Origin: Chloroflexota bacterium
GTDB lineage: Bacteria > Chloroflexota > Dehalococcoidia > Lucifugimonadales > GCA-2722455
DNA: 39,843 nucleotides
Direction: 5' to 3'
NCBI GenBank assembly: GCA_002722455.1
Contig: PBMB01000009.1
Span: forward strand, 4,676-44,518
Part shown: positions 1-7,522 of the stretch, one piece after another
Layout: every line of letters begins with the position of its first letter
Numbering within the stretch: position 1 is the stretch's first letter
The notes under the pieces: model-generated
What the model was told of the DNA's origin: nothing
The model's database searches: none
What the model saw: only the letters and a program-made list of their open reading frames with translations
Position numbers and translations under genes: made by a program

Positions 1-1056
1 TTCATTAAGTGGATTTAACTTCCTTCTCACTCCAATATCCCTTAAATGTTGTTCGGGAAGAATAAACGTTCGACCAACATAACGATTTCTAATCAAACCT
101 TCACCATAAGGAATCCCTGATTGCTGAGCATATCCAACTGCTGCAGCTGTTGCAGAATCCGGTACACCTATCACTAAATCCGCTTCAACTGGATGTTCAA
201 TAGCTAATTCACGGCCCATTGCCATCCTGCTTTTATAAACTAATCGATCATTAATAACACTATCTGATCTAGCAATATATACGTGCTCAAACACACAATG
301 AGCTACTCCATTTGTTAATGGCTGTTGGTAAATAGTATTTAATCCCATCTTATCAATCAAAACTACTTCACCAGGTTCAACATCTCGTAAATATTTTGCT
401 CCTACATGATCTAATGCACAGGTTTCAGATGCGACAACATATCCATCATCTATTGTTCCAATACATAATGGCCTGACACCCAAATTATCTCGAGCAGCAA
501 TTAAAGAATCTTTCGTAATAAGAGTTAAGCTAAATGCACCCTGTAGGCGTCTCATGACATAAGAAAACCGATCATGCCAGTTTTCACCAGGAGCACTAGT
601 AATTAAATGTGCAATTACCTCAGAATCTGCACTAGATTTAAATTTAATACCCCAATCAAGTAATTCATTCCTTAAATCTAAAGCATTAATCACATTACCA
701 TTATGAGCTAGAGCAATTTCAGATCCAGTATTTGATGAAAAACATGGTTGAGCATTCTGTATATTACTACTTCCCGTAGTAGAATATCTTGTATGTCCTA
801 TTGATACATGGCCATCTAAATTACTCAGATTTGACTCATTAAAAACTTGTGAAACAAGTCCCATCCCCAAATGAGATTTTATTTCTGTACCGTCGCCAGT
901 TGCGATACCAGCACTTTCTTGCCCACGATGCTGTAGTGCGTACAAAGCCAAGAAGGTAATCTTACTTATGTCACTATTTGGAGAATATACACCAACAACC
1001 CCACATTTATCGTGAGGTACATCACCATCCTTTTTACCAGAAAACCCAATCTGCAC
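1..1056 (-). CDS. purF: Amidophosphoribosyltransferase, 5' part (C-terminus outside window)
   Basis: PurF makes 5-phosphoribosylamine from PRPP and glutamine, the first committed step of de novo purine synthesis. The minus-strand frame is open to the window edge and gives 352 codons of the usual 460-500. The N-terminal nucleophile hydrolase domain is complete, with DKCGVVG placing the catalytic Cys at residue 18, LYALQHRGQESAGI, and GHTRYSTTG. The start of the phosphoribosyltransferase domain is present (VIGVPDSATAAAVGYAQQSGIPYGEGL, in part, then RNRYVGRTFI). The window ends just before the expected PRPP loop. I chose GTG at 1056: a stop lies six codons upstream, and an AAGG lies about 11 nt before it. 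This implies a 17-residue propeptide that must be removed to expose Cys18, as in Bacillus-type PurF. The gene is divergent from rny. Confidence 0.95.
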   Translation of the reverse strand, partial: MQIGFSGKKDGDVPHDKCGVVGVYSPNSDISKITFLALYALQHRGQESAGIATGDGTEIKSHLGMGLVSQVFNESNLSNLDGHVSIGHTRYSTTGSSNIQNAQPCFSSNTGSEIALAHNGNVINALDLRNELLDWGIKFKSSADSEVIAHLITSAPGENWHDRFSYVMRRLQGAFSLTLITKDSLIAARDNLGVRPLCIGTIDDGYVVASETCALDHVGAKYLRDVEPGEVVLIDKMGLNTIYQQPLTNGVAHCVFEHVYIARSDSVINDRLVYKSRMAMGRELAIEHPVEADLVIGVPDSATAAAVGYAQQSGIPYGEGLIRNRYVGRTFILPEQHLRDIGVRRKLNPLNE

Positions 1057-1112
1057 TACTACAGTTGCCTTTCATTTGGAATGACAAATTTTATGAAGCG
1101 TTTGGTCTTAAA

Positions 1113-1141
1113 AGTATACTTTGTGGATTCATTATCGTCAA
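1113..1141 (-). promoter_or_regulatory. Predicted purF promoter
   Basis: On the minus strand a TTGACG (1136-1141) is followed after exactly 17 bp by TATACT (1113-1118). That is 5/6 for both sigma70-type boxes. The expected transcript start near 1106 leaves a leader of about 50 nt before the purF GTG. Assignment is by consensus and position only. Confidence 0.6.
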
Positions 1142-1196
1142 CGACAAGTATACTAAAAATAGAACCCCATACTATCCATAATATCGTACAAGAAAC

Positions 1197-1225
1197 TTGA
1201 CACCCCTAACCATCAGACGTAAGAT
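1197..1225 (+). promoter_or_regulatory. Predicted promoter of the rny operon
   Basis: A perfect TTGACA (1197-1202) is followed after 17 bp by TAAGAT (1220-1225, 4/6 match to TATAAT). The expected start near 1232 gives a leader of about 107 nt before rny. The rest of 1226-1338 is AT-rich and shows no further feature. With the purF promoter this makes 1057-1338 a divergent promoter region. Confidence 0.55.
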
Positions 1226-1338
1226 TTACAAAGTAATAACTACTGAAAAATAATTTACTTAAAACTATAAATAAATGAACAAATAATGGATATGAAAGGA
1301 ATTCATATTTAAATAAATAAAAACAGGAAGGTAAGAAA

Positions 1339-2865
1339 ATGGAAATTATTTTAATTTCTCTTGCTGTTCTTGTAGGGCTTTTTCTAGGTTGGTTAATAAG
1401 TCACTATGTACGTAAATTAATACATACACAAAACAAACAATCTGCGCAAAATGAGGCAGAAAAAATTCTTAATCAAGCTAGCGAAGATCGAAGACGAATA
1501 TTAATCGATGCTAAAGAAGAAGCCATAAAAATTCGCACATCTATTCAAACAGAGTTACGCCATCGTCAAAATGATATACAAAAAACAGAACAACGACTTG
1601 TTAGTAGAGAGGAACAACTAGAAAGACGTTCCGACAAAATTAATATCAGAGAAAACTCTGTTAATGCAAAAGATTCTAAAGTTAACGCTATAAAGGAAGA
1701 ACTTGAAAATTTAAAAGAAGGATATTTAACAAAACTAGAGTCTCTAGCTGATTTATCCCATAACGATGCTAAATCAGAACTAATTGAACAAGCAAAAATT
1801 GATATCCAACATGAAGTTGCGGTTTTATACAAGGATACAGAAGAACAAGCTAAAGAAGAATCTTCAGACAAAGCTAAAGAAATTATAGCATCAGCTATTC
1901 AACGTTTAGCTTCTGACGTATCTTCTGAATCAACAGTTTCTACAGTTACTCTACAATCTGATGATATAAAAGGTAGATTGATTGGTCGAGAAGGACGTAA
2001 TATAAAAGCTCTTGAAAAAGCTACTGGAGTTGACTTAATTATTGATGAAACTCCTCAGGCAGTTACTTTGTCTTGCTTTGATCCAATACGTAGAGAAGTT
2101 GCTCGCCTATCTCTAGTTAAATTAATTAGTGATGGACGTATTAATCCAGCACGTATTGAAGATGTAGTGTCTCGAGTTCAAGATGATCTCAATGAAGTAA
2201 TTAGAAAAACTGGAGATAGAACTTTACTAGACTTACACGTACGTGGAATGAAACCAGACATAGTTAAACTTCTTGGTCAATTAAAATATCGTTATAGCTA
2301 TGGACAAAATGTACTAGCCCACAGTATTGAAGTTGCTAATCTTGCATCTGTAATGGCCTCAGAAATACAAGCTAATGTCTTAGTGTCAAAAACAGGTGGG
2401 CTCCTTCATGACATTGGGAAAGCACTGACCCATGAATTAGATGATCCTCATGCAATAGTAGGTGCTGATATAGCATCAAAACACGGACTTAATCACCATA
2501 TATGTTCTACTATCAAAGAGCACCATGATGATGTCCACACTAGTATAGAATCTTTCCTGGTTGCAGCTGCTGATGCAATAAGTGCATCACGGCCAGGTGC
2601 ACGAAAAGATACAATTCAAAATTACATAAAACGTCTGGAATCTTTGGAAGAAATTGGTTCCCAGTTTGATGGAGTAGAAAAATGTTTTGCAATTCAAGCT
2701 GGTCGTGAAATGCGAGTAATGGTAAAACCTGACATTGTAGATGATGTAAGTGCTAGTGAAATGGCTCGAGGAATTGTTTCAAAAATCGAAGAATCATTAG
2801 TTTATCCCGGACAAGTTAAAGTCACAGTCATACGTGAAAGCAGAACATCTGAGTATGCAAAATAG
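1339..2865 (+). CDS. rny: Ribonuclease Y
   Basis: RNase Y is a membrane-anchored endoribonuclease that starts mRNA decay in many bacteria lacking RNase E. The 508-residue length matches the family (about 510-520). Order of parts: an N-terminal transmembrane helix (residues about 4-24); a long charged coiled coil (about 30-190) rich in E, K, Q and R; a KH RNA-binding domain with IGREGRNIKALEKATGVDL (about 213-232); and an HD phosphohydrolase domain with the metal-binding HD pair at about residues 357-358 (LLHDIGKA) plus the EHHDD segment. The ATG is preceded by an AGGAAGGT-like ribosome site. It heads a same-strand run of rny, a PHP protein, plsY and a zinc-finger membrane protein. Confidence 0.95.
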   Translation: MEIILISLAVLVGLFLGWLISHYVRKLIHTQNKQSAQNEAEKILNQASEDRRRILIDAKEEAIKIRTSIQTELRHRQNDIQKTEQRLVSREEQLERRSDKINIRENSVNAKDSKVNAIKEELENLKEGYLTKLESLADLSHNDAKSELIEQAKIDIQHEVAVLYKDTEEQAKEESSDKAKEIIASAIQRLASDVSSESTVSTVTLQSDDIKGRLIGREGRNIKALEKATGVDLIIDETPQAVTLSCFDPIRREVARLSLVKLISDGRINPARIEDVVSRVQDDLNEVIRKTGDRTLLDLHVRGMKPDIVKLLGQLKYRYSYGQNVLAHSIEVANLASVMASEIQANVLVSKTGGLLHDIGKALTHELDDPHAIVGADIASKHGLNHHICSTIKEHHDDVHTSIESFLVAAADAISASRPGARKDTIQNYIKRLESLEEIGSQFDGVEKCFAIQAGREMRVMVKPDIVDDVSASEMARGIVSKIEESLVYPGQVKVTVIRESRTSEYAK

Positions 2866-2913
2866 TATCTGATTATAGGAACAAGTTCTTGTAAATAAAT
2901 TGAGCAGATCCAA

Positions 2914-3792
2914 ATGGATAGTACTATAAATATTGATCTACATCTACATACAAATAAATCAGATGGAACATTATCTCCATCTGAGATTGTAAAATTATCT
3001 TTTAATAAAGGGCTAAAGATAATTGCTATCACTGATCACGATACTACAGATGGCATCAGTGAAGCCTCTGATGTTATAGCCAATCATCCTGAAATGACTC
3101 TGATTCCTGGTATTGAATTAAGTGTAGATATACCTGGTGGAGAAATTCATCTATTAGGTTATTTTATCGATATACACGATGAATCCTTCCAACAAAAAAT
3201 TGAAGAATTCAGACTAAGTCGTGTCAATCGTGCAAAATCTATTGTAGAGAAATTAAATCACTTGGGGTTATCTATATCATGGAATGAAGTTAAAGAAGTT
3301 GCACAAGATGCAGCAATTGGTAGACCACATATTGCACAAGTACTGGTAAATAAAAACTATATAAAATATCCTAAAGAAGCATTTGATCGTTATATCGGAA
3401 GATTGGGGCCTGCATACGCAGATCGTCCGAAATTATCAGCTGAAGAAGCTATTAAAATACTATTAAATAATGGAGCTGTTCCTGTATTAGCTCATCCTTT
3501 TTTTATGTTTACAAGAAAAAAATCATCCAATACTTCTCAAATAAAAACTATTATTAAACAACTTCAATCATATGGGCTTGTGGGTATCGAAACATACTAT
3601 GGGAAGCATGGACCCAATGAAGTATCATATTTAAAAAACCTTTGTAAAGAACTTAATTTAATCCCAACAGGTGGTAGTGATTTCCATAATTCAGGAAATC
3701 CAAATGAACCAAAACCAGGAGACGCTGGTCCTCCTATGTCAACATATATAAAACTCAAAGAATTCCACCAAAATATAACACAAAAAAAATAA
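2914..3792 (+). CDS. PHP-domain phosphoesterase (TrpH/RNase AM-like)
   Basis: Members of the PHP family hydrolyse phosphoesters with a tri-metal site. The TrpH/YciV/RnaAM branch acts on nucleoside 3',5'-bisphosphate and on 5' ends of RNA. This 292-residue protein shows the branch's signature order: DLHLHTNKSDGTLSPSE near the N-terminus, AITDHDTTDGI (about residues 38-48), PGIELSVD with a metal-binding Glu, LAHPF in the middle, and GGSDFHNSGNP near the C-terminus. It lies 48 bp after rny and 8 bp before plsY, so it is probably co-transcribed with them. An RNA-end-trimming role would fit its place next to RNase Y, but that is inference. The exact substrate cannot be read from the sequence. Confidence 0.85.
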   Translation: MDSTINIDLHLHTNKSDGTLSPSEIVKLSFNKGLKIIAITDHDTTDGISEASDVIANHPEMTLIPGIELSVDIPGGEIHLLGYFIDIHDESFQQKIEEFRLSRVNRAKSIVEKLNHLGLSISWNEVKEVAQDAAIGRPHIAQVLVNKNYIKYPKEAFDRYIGRLGPAYADRPKLSAEEAIKILLNNGAVPVLAHPFFMFTRKKSSNTSQIKTIIKQLQSYGLVGIETYYGKHGPNEVSYLKNLCKELNLIPTGGSDFHNSGNPNEPKPGDAGPPMSTYIKLKEFHQNITQKK

Positions 3793-3800
3793 TAATCCCA

Positions 3801-4502
3801 ATGTATATAGATATATTTTACATTCTACTTTCATACTTATGGGGAGCAATACCCACTTCTTACCTAGTGGCAAAATATTATGCAAAAATAGATATCACAA
3901 AACGTGGTTCTCAAAATGTTGGAGCATCTAATTTAGCAACGAATACAAATCCATTTATTGGTTATCTTATAGGCGCTTTTGATGCATTTGGCAAAGGTTC
4001 ACTTCCTGTACTAATCTTTTTGTATATTATTCCTGTCCAATATGAAATCACTCCTATTCTCTGTGGTTTAGTATCAATAGCTGGACATAATTGGTCTCCT
4101 TACATTAAATTGAAAGGCGGTCGTGGACTTTCAACTGCAATTGGACTTCTTTTTGCTTTCCAAATGTGGCCTCATATCCTATTAGGTACTCTATTTATTG
4201 GAATCATGGGACGGATTGTAACTAAAGATAATGCTTTTTGGGCATTTGTTACAATTATTATGCTCCCGATTATTACGCTAGCTACAACAAGTCAATCAAT
4301 AGAACACTCACTTATTATTTCATTGGGTATCACCTGCTTATTGATCGCAAAAAGAATTACATCTAACTCTCACCCAAACCTTGAAAATAATAAATACAGA
4401 GAAATCTTAATTTACAGAATTATTTGGGATAGGGATCTTAAAGATCATAAACAATGGATTAACCGAAACATATCTTCTGAAAGTTCAATAAAAAACTCAT
4501 AA
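3801..4502 (+). CDS. plsY: Acyl-phosphate:glycerol-3-phosphate acyltransferase PlsY
   Basis: PlsY transfers the acyl group from acyl-phosphate to glycerol-3-phosphate, giving lysophosphatidate, the first membrane step of phospholipid synthesis. The 233-residue hydrophobic protein has the family motifs: GSQNVGASNLATN (motif 1, about residues 36-48) and GHNWSPYIKLKGGRGLSTAIG (motif 2, in part, about 95-114, with the KGG-R-G phosphate-binding stretch). About five membrane segments can be read. The basic and polar C-terminal tail (about 195-233) is longer than in compact homologues. No clear Shine-Dalgarno precedes the ATG. It starts 8 bp after the PHP stop, so translational coupling is likely. 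Confidence 0.9.
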   Translation: MYIDIFYILLSYLWGAIPTSYLVAKYYAKIDITKRGSQNVGASNLATNTNPFIGYLIGAFDAFGKGSLPVLIFLYIIPVQYEITPILCGLVSIAGHNWSPYIKLKGGRGLSTAIGLLFAFQMWPHILLGTLFIGIMGRIVTKDNAFWAFVTIIMLPIITLATTSQSIEHSLIISLGITCLLIAKRITSNSHPNLENNKYREILIYRIIWDRDLKDHKQWINRNISSESSIKNS

Positions 4503-4504
4503 TT

Positions 4505-4990
4505 ATGAATTGTAACAAACATCCTAAAATTACTACTAAACTTAAATGTCATCGTTGTGAAATTCCAATTTGTCCTAAATGTTTAGTTCAATCTGACGTT
4601 GGATTTAAATGCATTAATTGCCATAAATTAAGTATGCCAAATATTAATACGATTAGTTATTTAACACAATCAATACTAATAACAACAATGTGTATAATTG
4701 GCGTATTATCTGGCATATTAATAAAATTAATTCAAATTCTATTAGTATTGCCTGCAATGATTGATATATTTTACTGGGTAATACTTGGTTACGTATTAAG
4801 TATTATCTCTGGTAAAATCGCTAAAGGTAAAAGAAGCGCAAGATTAGTGTGGATTACTGCTATAGGAATTGGGATGTCGTACATAACATCCCAATGGTTT
4901 CTATTTAATCAATTCAGTGCACAAAATAGTACAATCGAAGTTTTAGCTGTAGCAGGAGCCATTTATATAATTTACTTAAAACTTCGATAA
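4505..4990 (+). CDS. Zinc-finger (B-box-like) membrane protein of unknown function
   Basis: I do not recognise a named family beyond a B-box-like zinc-binding head. Residues 3-40 hold C3, H6, C15, C18, C23, C26, C36, C39 and H40, enough for two zinc sites. They are followed by about three or four hydrophobic segments (about 50-75, 78-100, 115-135, 140-160). This head is common at the N-terminus of small bacterial membrane proteins, including some rhomboid-family proteases, but no rhomboid GxSG or catalytic His is visible here. It begins 2 bp after the plsY stop, so it is almost certainly in the same operon. A membrane adaptor or sensor role is only a guess. Confidence 0.75.
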   Translation: MNCNKHPKITTKLKCHRCEIPICPKCLVQSDVGFKCINCHKLSMPNINTISYLTQSILITTMCIIGVLSGILIKLIQILLVLPAMIDIFYWVILGYVLSIISGKIAKGKRSARLVWITAIGIGMSYITSQWFLFNQFSAQNSTIEVLAVAGAIYIIYLKLR

Positions 4991-5023
4991 TTAGACCAAA
5001 ATATACTTTAATCACAACTTTTC

Positions 5024-5053
5024 TTGACATACACTACGAATTCAGTGTAATAT
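5024..5053 (+). promoter_or_regulatory. Lrp/AsnC gene promoter with internal inverted repeat (putative autoregulatory operator)
   Basis: TTGACA at 5024-5029 is followed after 18 bp by TAATAT (5048-5053). The spacer is almost filled by an inverted repeat, TACACT (5030-5035), N8, AGTGTA (5044-5049). A dyad between the -35 and -10 boxes, directly in front of an Lrp/AsnC gene, is the expected layout for autorepression. Binding has not been shown. Confidence 0.6.
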
Positions 5054-5081
5054 TTCACCGTTTATATTCAAAGAGGGTGCC

Positions 5082-5519
5082 ATGGCTATTGACCTAGATC
5101 AAAAAAACCTAGATATCATTAAGATACTTGAAAAAAATGCTCGTACATCTAATGTTGAAATTGCAAAGAAAATAAATATTAGTGAAGGAGCAGTTCGACG
5201 TAGAATTAATTTACTTATCAAGGAAAATTTTATCCGATTGGTTGGTATTACGAATCCTTTGAAAATGGGTTTTAATACTGAAGCTCTGATTGGAATAAAA
5301 GTTGATACTGACCAACTTCCAAATGTTGCAGAAAACCTGAATGCGATTGAAAAAATCCGTTGGCAATCTAGTACAACAGGATCATTTGATATATTTATAT
5401 GGGTAGCTTTAGAAAATCAAAAACAATTGGGTTCTTTTATCCTCACTATAGGTAAAATACCAGGTGTACAACGTACAGAAACATTTGTAAGTTTAGGTAG
5501 ATTTGGAGATCCTGAATAA
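5082..5519 (+). CDS. Lrp/AsnC-family transcriptional regulator
   Basis: These proteins bind DNA as dimers or octamers and respond to amino acids. The 145 residues show the standard two-part layout. An N-terminal winged helix-turn-helix runs from LDQKNLDIIKILEKNARTSN through EIAKKINISEGAVRRRINLL (about residues 5-52). A C-terminal RAM ligand-binding/oligomerisation domain follows (about 65-140), ending in the strand GVQRTETFVSLGRFGD. The length is normal for the family (140-165). The ATG has an AGAGGG-type ribosome site. The gene stands alone, with its own promoter and a dyad in it (5024-5053). The effector and target genes cannot be read from sequence; the neighbouring aminoacyl-tRNA synthetase genes are possible targets but that is speculative. 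Confidence 0.9.
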   Translation: MAIDLDQKNLDIIKILEKNARTSNVEIAKKINISEGAVRRRINLLIKENFIRLVGITNPLKMGFNTEALIGIKVDTDQLPNVAENLNAIEKIRWQSSTTGSFDIFIWVALENQKQLGSFILTIGKIPGVQRTETFVSLGRFGDPE

Positions 5520-5671
5520 AAATATCTAGAAATTCCATAAAAATCTTTTACTTATTATTACAAAACCTCTTCTACAAATGTAAGCACTCAATTACAATGT
5601 AATATATAAGAATAGAATAATAACACTTTTAGTTTTCGATCTTTTTCATATTTATTATAAGAGTAATAACA

Positions 5672-7468
5672 GTGCTTAAAACAAATAATTGTATAGATTT
5701 ATCAAACTTAACTTTAGGTAAATCAATTATACTTGCTGGGTGGGTAGCCAATAGACGAGATCATGGGAATTTAATATTTTTAGATCTTCGAGATCAAAGT
5801 GGGATCGCTCAAGTTGTAATTGATGCTGACATAAACGAAGAACTTCATAAAATGGCAAAATCTATTCGAAATGAATGGGTAATCCAAATCTCTGGAATAA
5901 TTAGAGAGCGTCCTGAAGGAAGTGAAAACCCCAAATTACCAACTGGATATGTTGAGGTCATTACACATGATCTAACTATTTTAAATGAATCCATAACTCC
6001 TCCCTTTGAAATTAATGACGATATTACAGTAGATGAAAGTATACGACTAAAATATAGATACCTTGATTTACGAAGAATCAGAATGTCCAATATTCTTGCT
6101 TTACGACATAACGTTGTCAAATTCATTAGAGAATTTTTAAATAAACGTAACTTCCTTGAAATTGAAACACCTATTCTTATAAAAAGTACCCCTGAAGGAG
6201 CTAGGGATTATTTAGTTCCAAGTCGTCTATATCCTAGTGAATTCTATGCTTTACCTCAATCTCCTCAACAACTAAAACAATTACTAATGGTTTCTGGAAT
6301 AGAAAAATACTATCAAATTGCTCGATGTTTTCGAGATGAAGACCCACGTTCTGATCGACAACCAGAATTTACTCAACTTGATCTGGAAATGAGTTTTGTT
6401 GAGCAAGAAGATATTTTGTCACTTACTGAAGAACTATATTTCAATTTAGTAAAAGAAATTGTGCCTCATAAAAAAATAGTTTCTCCTTTTCCACGTATTA
6501 CATATGCTGATGCTATTGCAAAGTATGGTACTGATCGTCCAGATACAAGATATGACTTGAAACTCCATGATTTAACAACATTATTGTCAAATTCTGAATT
6601 TAATATTTTTAAAAAAATAATTAATAACAAAGGTATAATTCGTGGATTTACTGCCCCTAATGCTGCACATTACAAACGAAAAGACATTGATGGACTAATC
6701 GATTTTGCAAAAACATATGGTTCTCAAGGATTAATGTGGATTGCGATTGATGAAACTACTTCTAATAATATTGAAGAAGATTCAATCAGATCACCTATAA
6801 AAAACCATGTTCCTTTTACAGAAATTTTACAAATTGCATCTGAGCTAAATGCAAATCCTGGAGATTTAATTCTCATTGTTGCAGGAACAGAAAAAATCAC
6901 AAATCTTACTTTAAGTGCTCTCCGTGCTGAAATGGCAAATAGATTAGATCTAATAGACACATCTGTACTAGCATTCACGTTTGTTACTGACTTTCCTCTT
7001 TTTGAATGGGATGATGAAATTAAAAAATGGAAATCTCTTCACCACCCATTTACGTCACCATCAGATGATCAATTAGAAAAACTTCAGATATCTCCAGAAT
7101 CTATTACATCTAATGCTTATGATTTAGTATGTAATGGACTTGAATGTGCCGGAGGCAGTATTCGTATTTCAAATAGAGAAATGCAAGAAAAAATATTTGA
7201 AATTTTAGGTTATACTAATCAAGAAATTCAAAGTCAATTTCAACAATTACTTACAGCATTCGATTATGGAGCACCTCCACACGGAGGAATTGCAGGAGGA
7301 ATTGAAAGATTAGTTATGTTGCTTTCTGATACAGATAATATACGTGATGTTATTGCATTTCCAAAAACTCAAAAATTTATAGACCCACTATTTGAGTCTC
7401 CAAGTAAAGTTACGCAAGAACAACTTGCAGAATTACATCTTGAAACCATAGAAAAAGATAATGAATAA
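5672..7468 (+). CDS. aspS: Aspartate-tRNA ligase
   Basis: AspRS charges tRNA-Asp; enzymes of the bacterial type may also charge tRNA-Asn as a first step to Asn-tRNA. The 598 residues match the long bacterial form. An N-terminal OB-fold anticodon-binding domain (about 1-110; GWVANRRDHGNLIFLDLRDQSG) is followed by the class II core. The core has motif 2 around residue 217 (RCFRDEDPRSDRQPEFTQLD) and motif 3 near the end (GGIAGGIERLVMLL, about 532-545). The GAD insertion domain characteristic of bacterial AspRS lies between them. The start is GTG (GTG CTT AAA), with an AAGAG about 10 nt upstream. The 152-bp leader shows no T-box antiterminator that I can see. Confidence 0.95.
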   Translation: MLKTNNCIDLSNLTLGKSIILAGWVANRRDHGNLIFLDLRDQSGIAQVVIDADINEELHKMAKSIRNEWVIQISGIIRERPEGSENPKLPTGYVEVITHDLTILNESITPPFEINDDITVDESIRLKYRYLDLRRIRMSNILALRHNVVKFIREFLNKRNFLEIETPILIKSTPEGARDYLVPSRLYPSEFYALPQSPQQLKQLLMVSGIEKYYQIARCFRDEDPRSDRQPEFTQLDLEMSFVEQEDILSLTEELYFNLVKEIVPHKKIVSPFPRITYADAIAKYGTDRPDTRYDLKLHDLTTLLSNSEFNIFKKIINNKGIIRGFTAPNAAHYKRKDIDGLIDFAKTYGSQGLMWIAIDETTSNNIEEDSIRSPIKNHVPFTEILQIASELNANPGDLILIVAGTEKITNLTLSALRAEMANRLDLIDTSVLAFTFVTDFPLFEWDDEIKKWKSLHHPFTSPSDDQLEKLQISPESITSNAYDLVCNGLECAGGSIRISNREMQEKIFEILGYTNQEIQSQFQQLLTAFDYGAPPHGGIAGGIERLVMLLSDTDNIRDVIAFPKTQKFIDPLFESPSKVTQEQLAELHLETIEKDNE

Positions 7469-7522
7469 CAAACATAAATTATATTTAAATTGATTATACT
7501 TCCTTAAAATAAGGATTACTTT

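Noticed and set aside
978-1200. Two short plus-strand frames over the purF 5' end
   Set aside because: They lie over the purF N-terminus and its promoter, show no ribosome site and have no protein-like composition.
5520-5671. T-box riboswitch before aspS
   Set aside because: No T-box core, specifier hairpin or terminator/antiterminator pair can be seen in the 152-bp leader.
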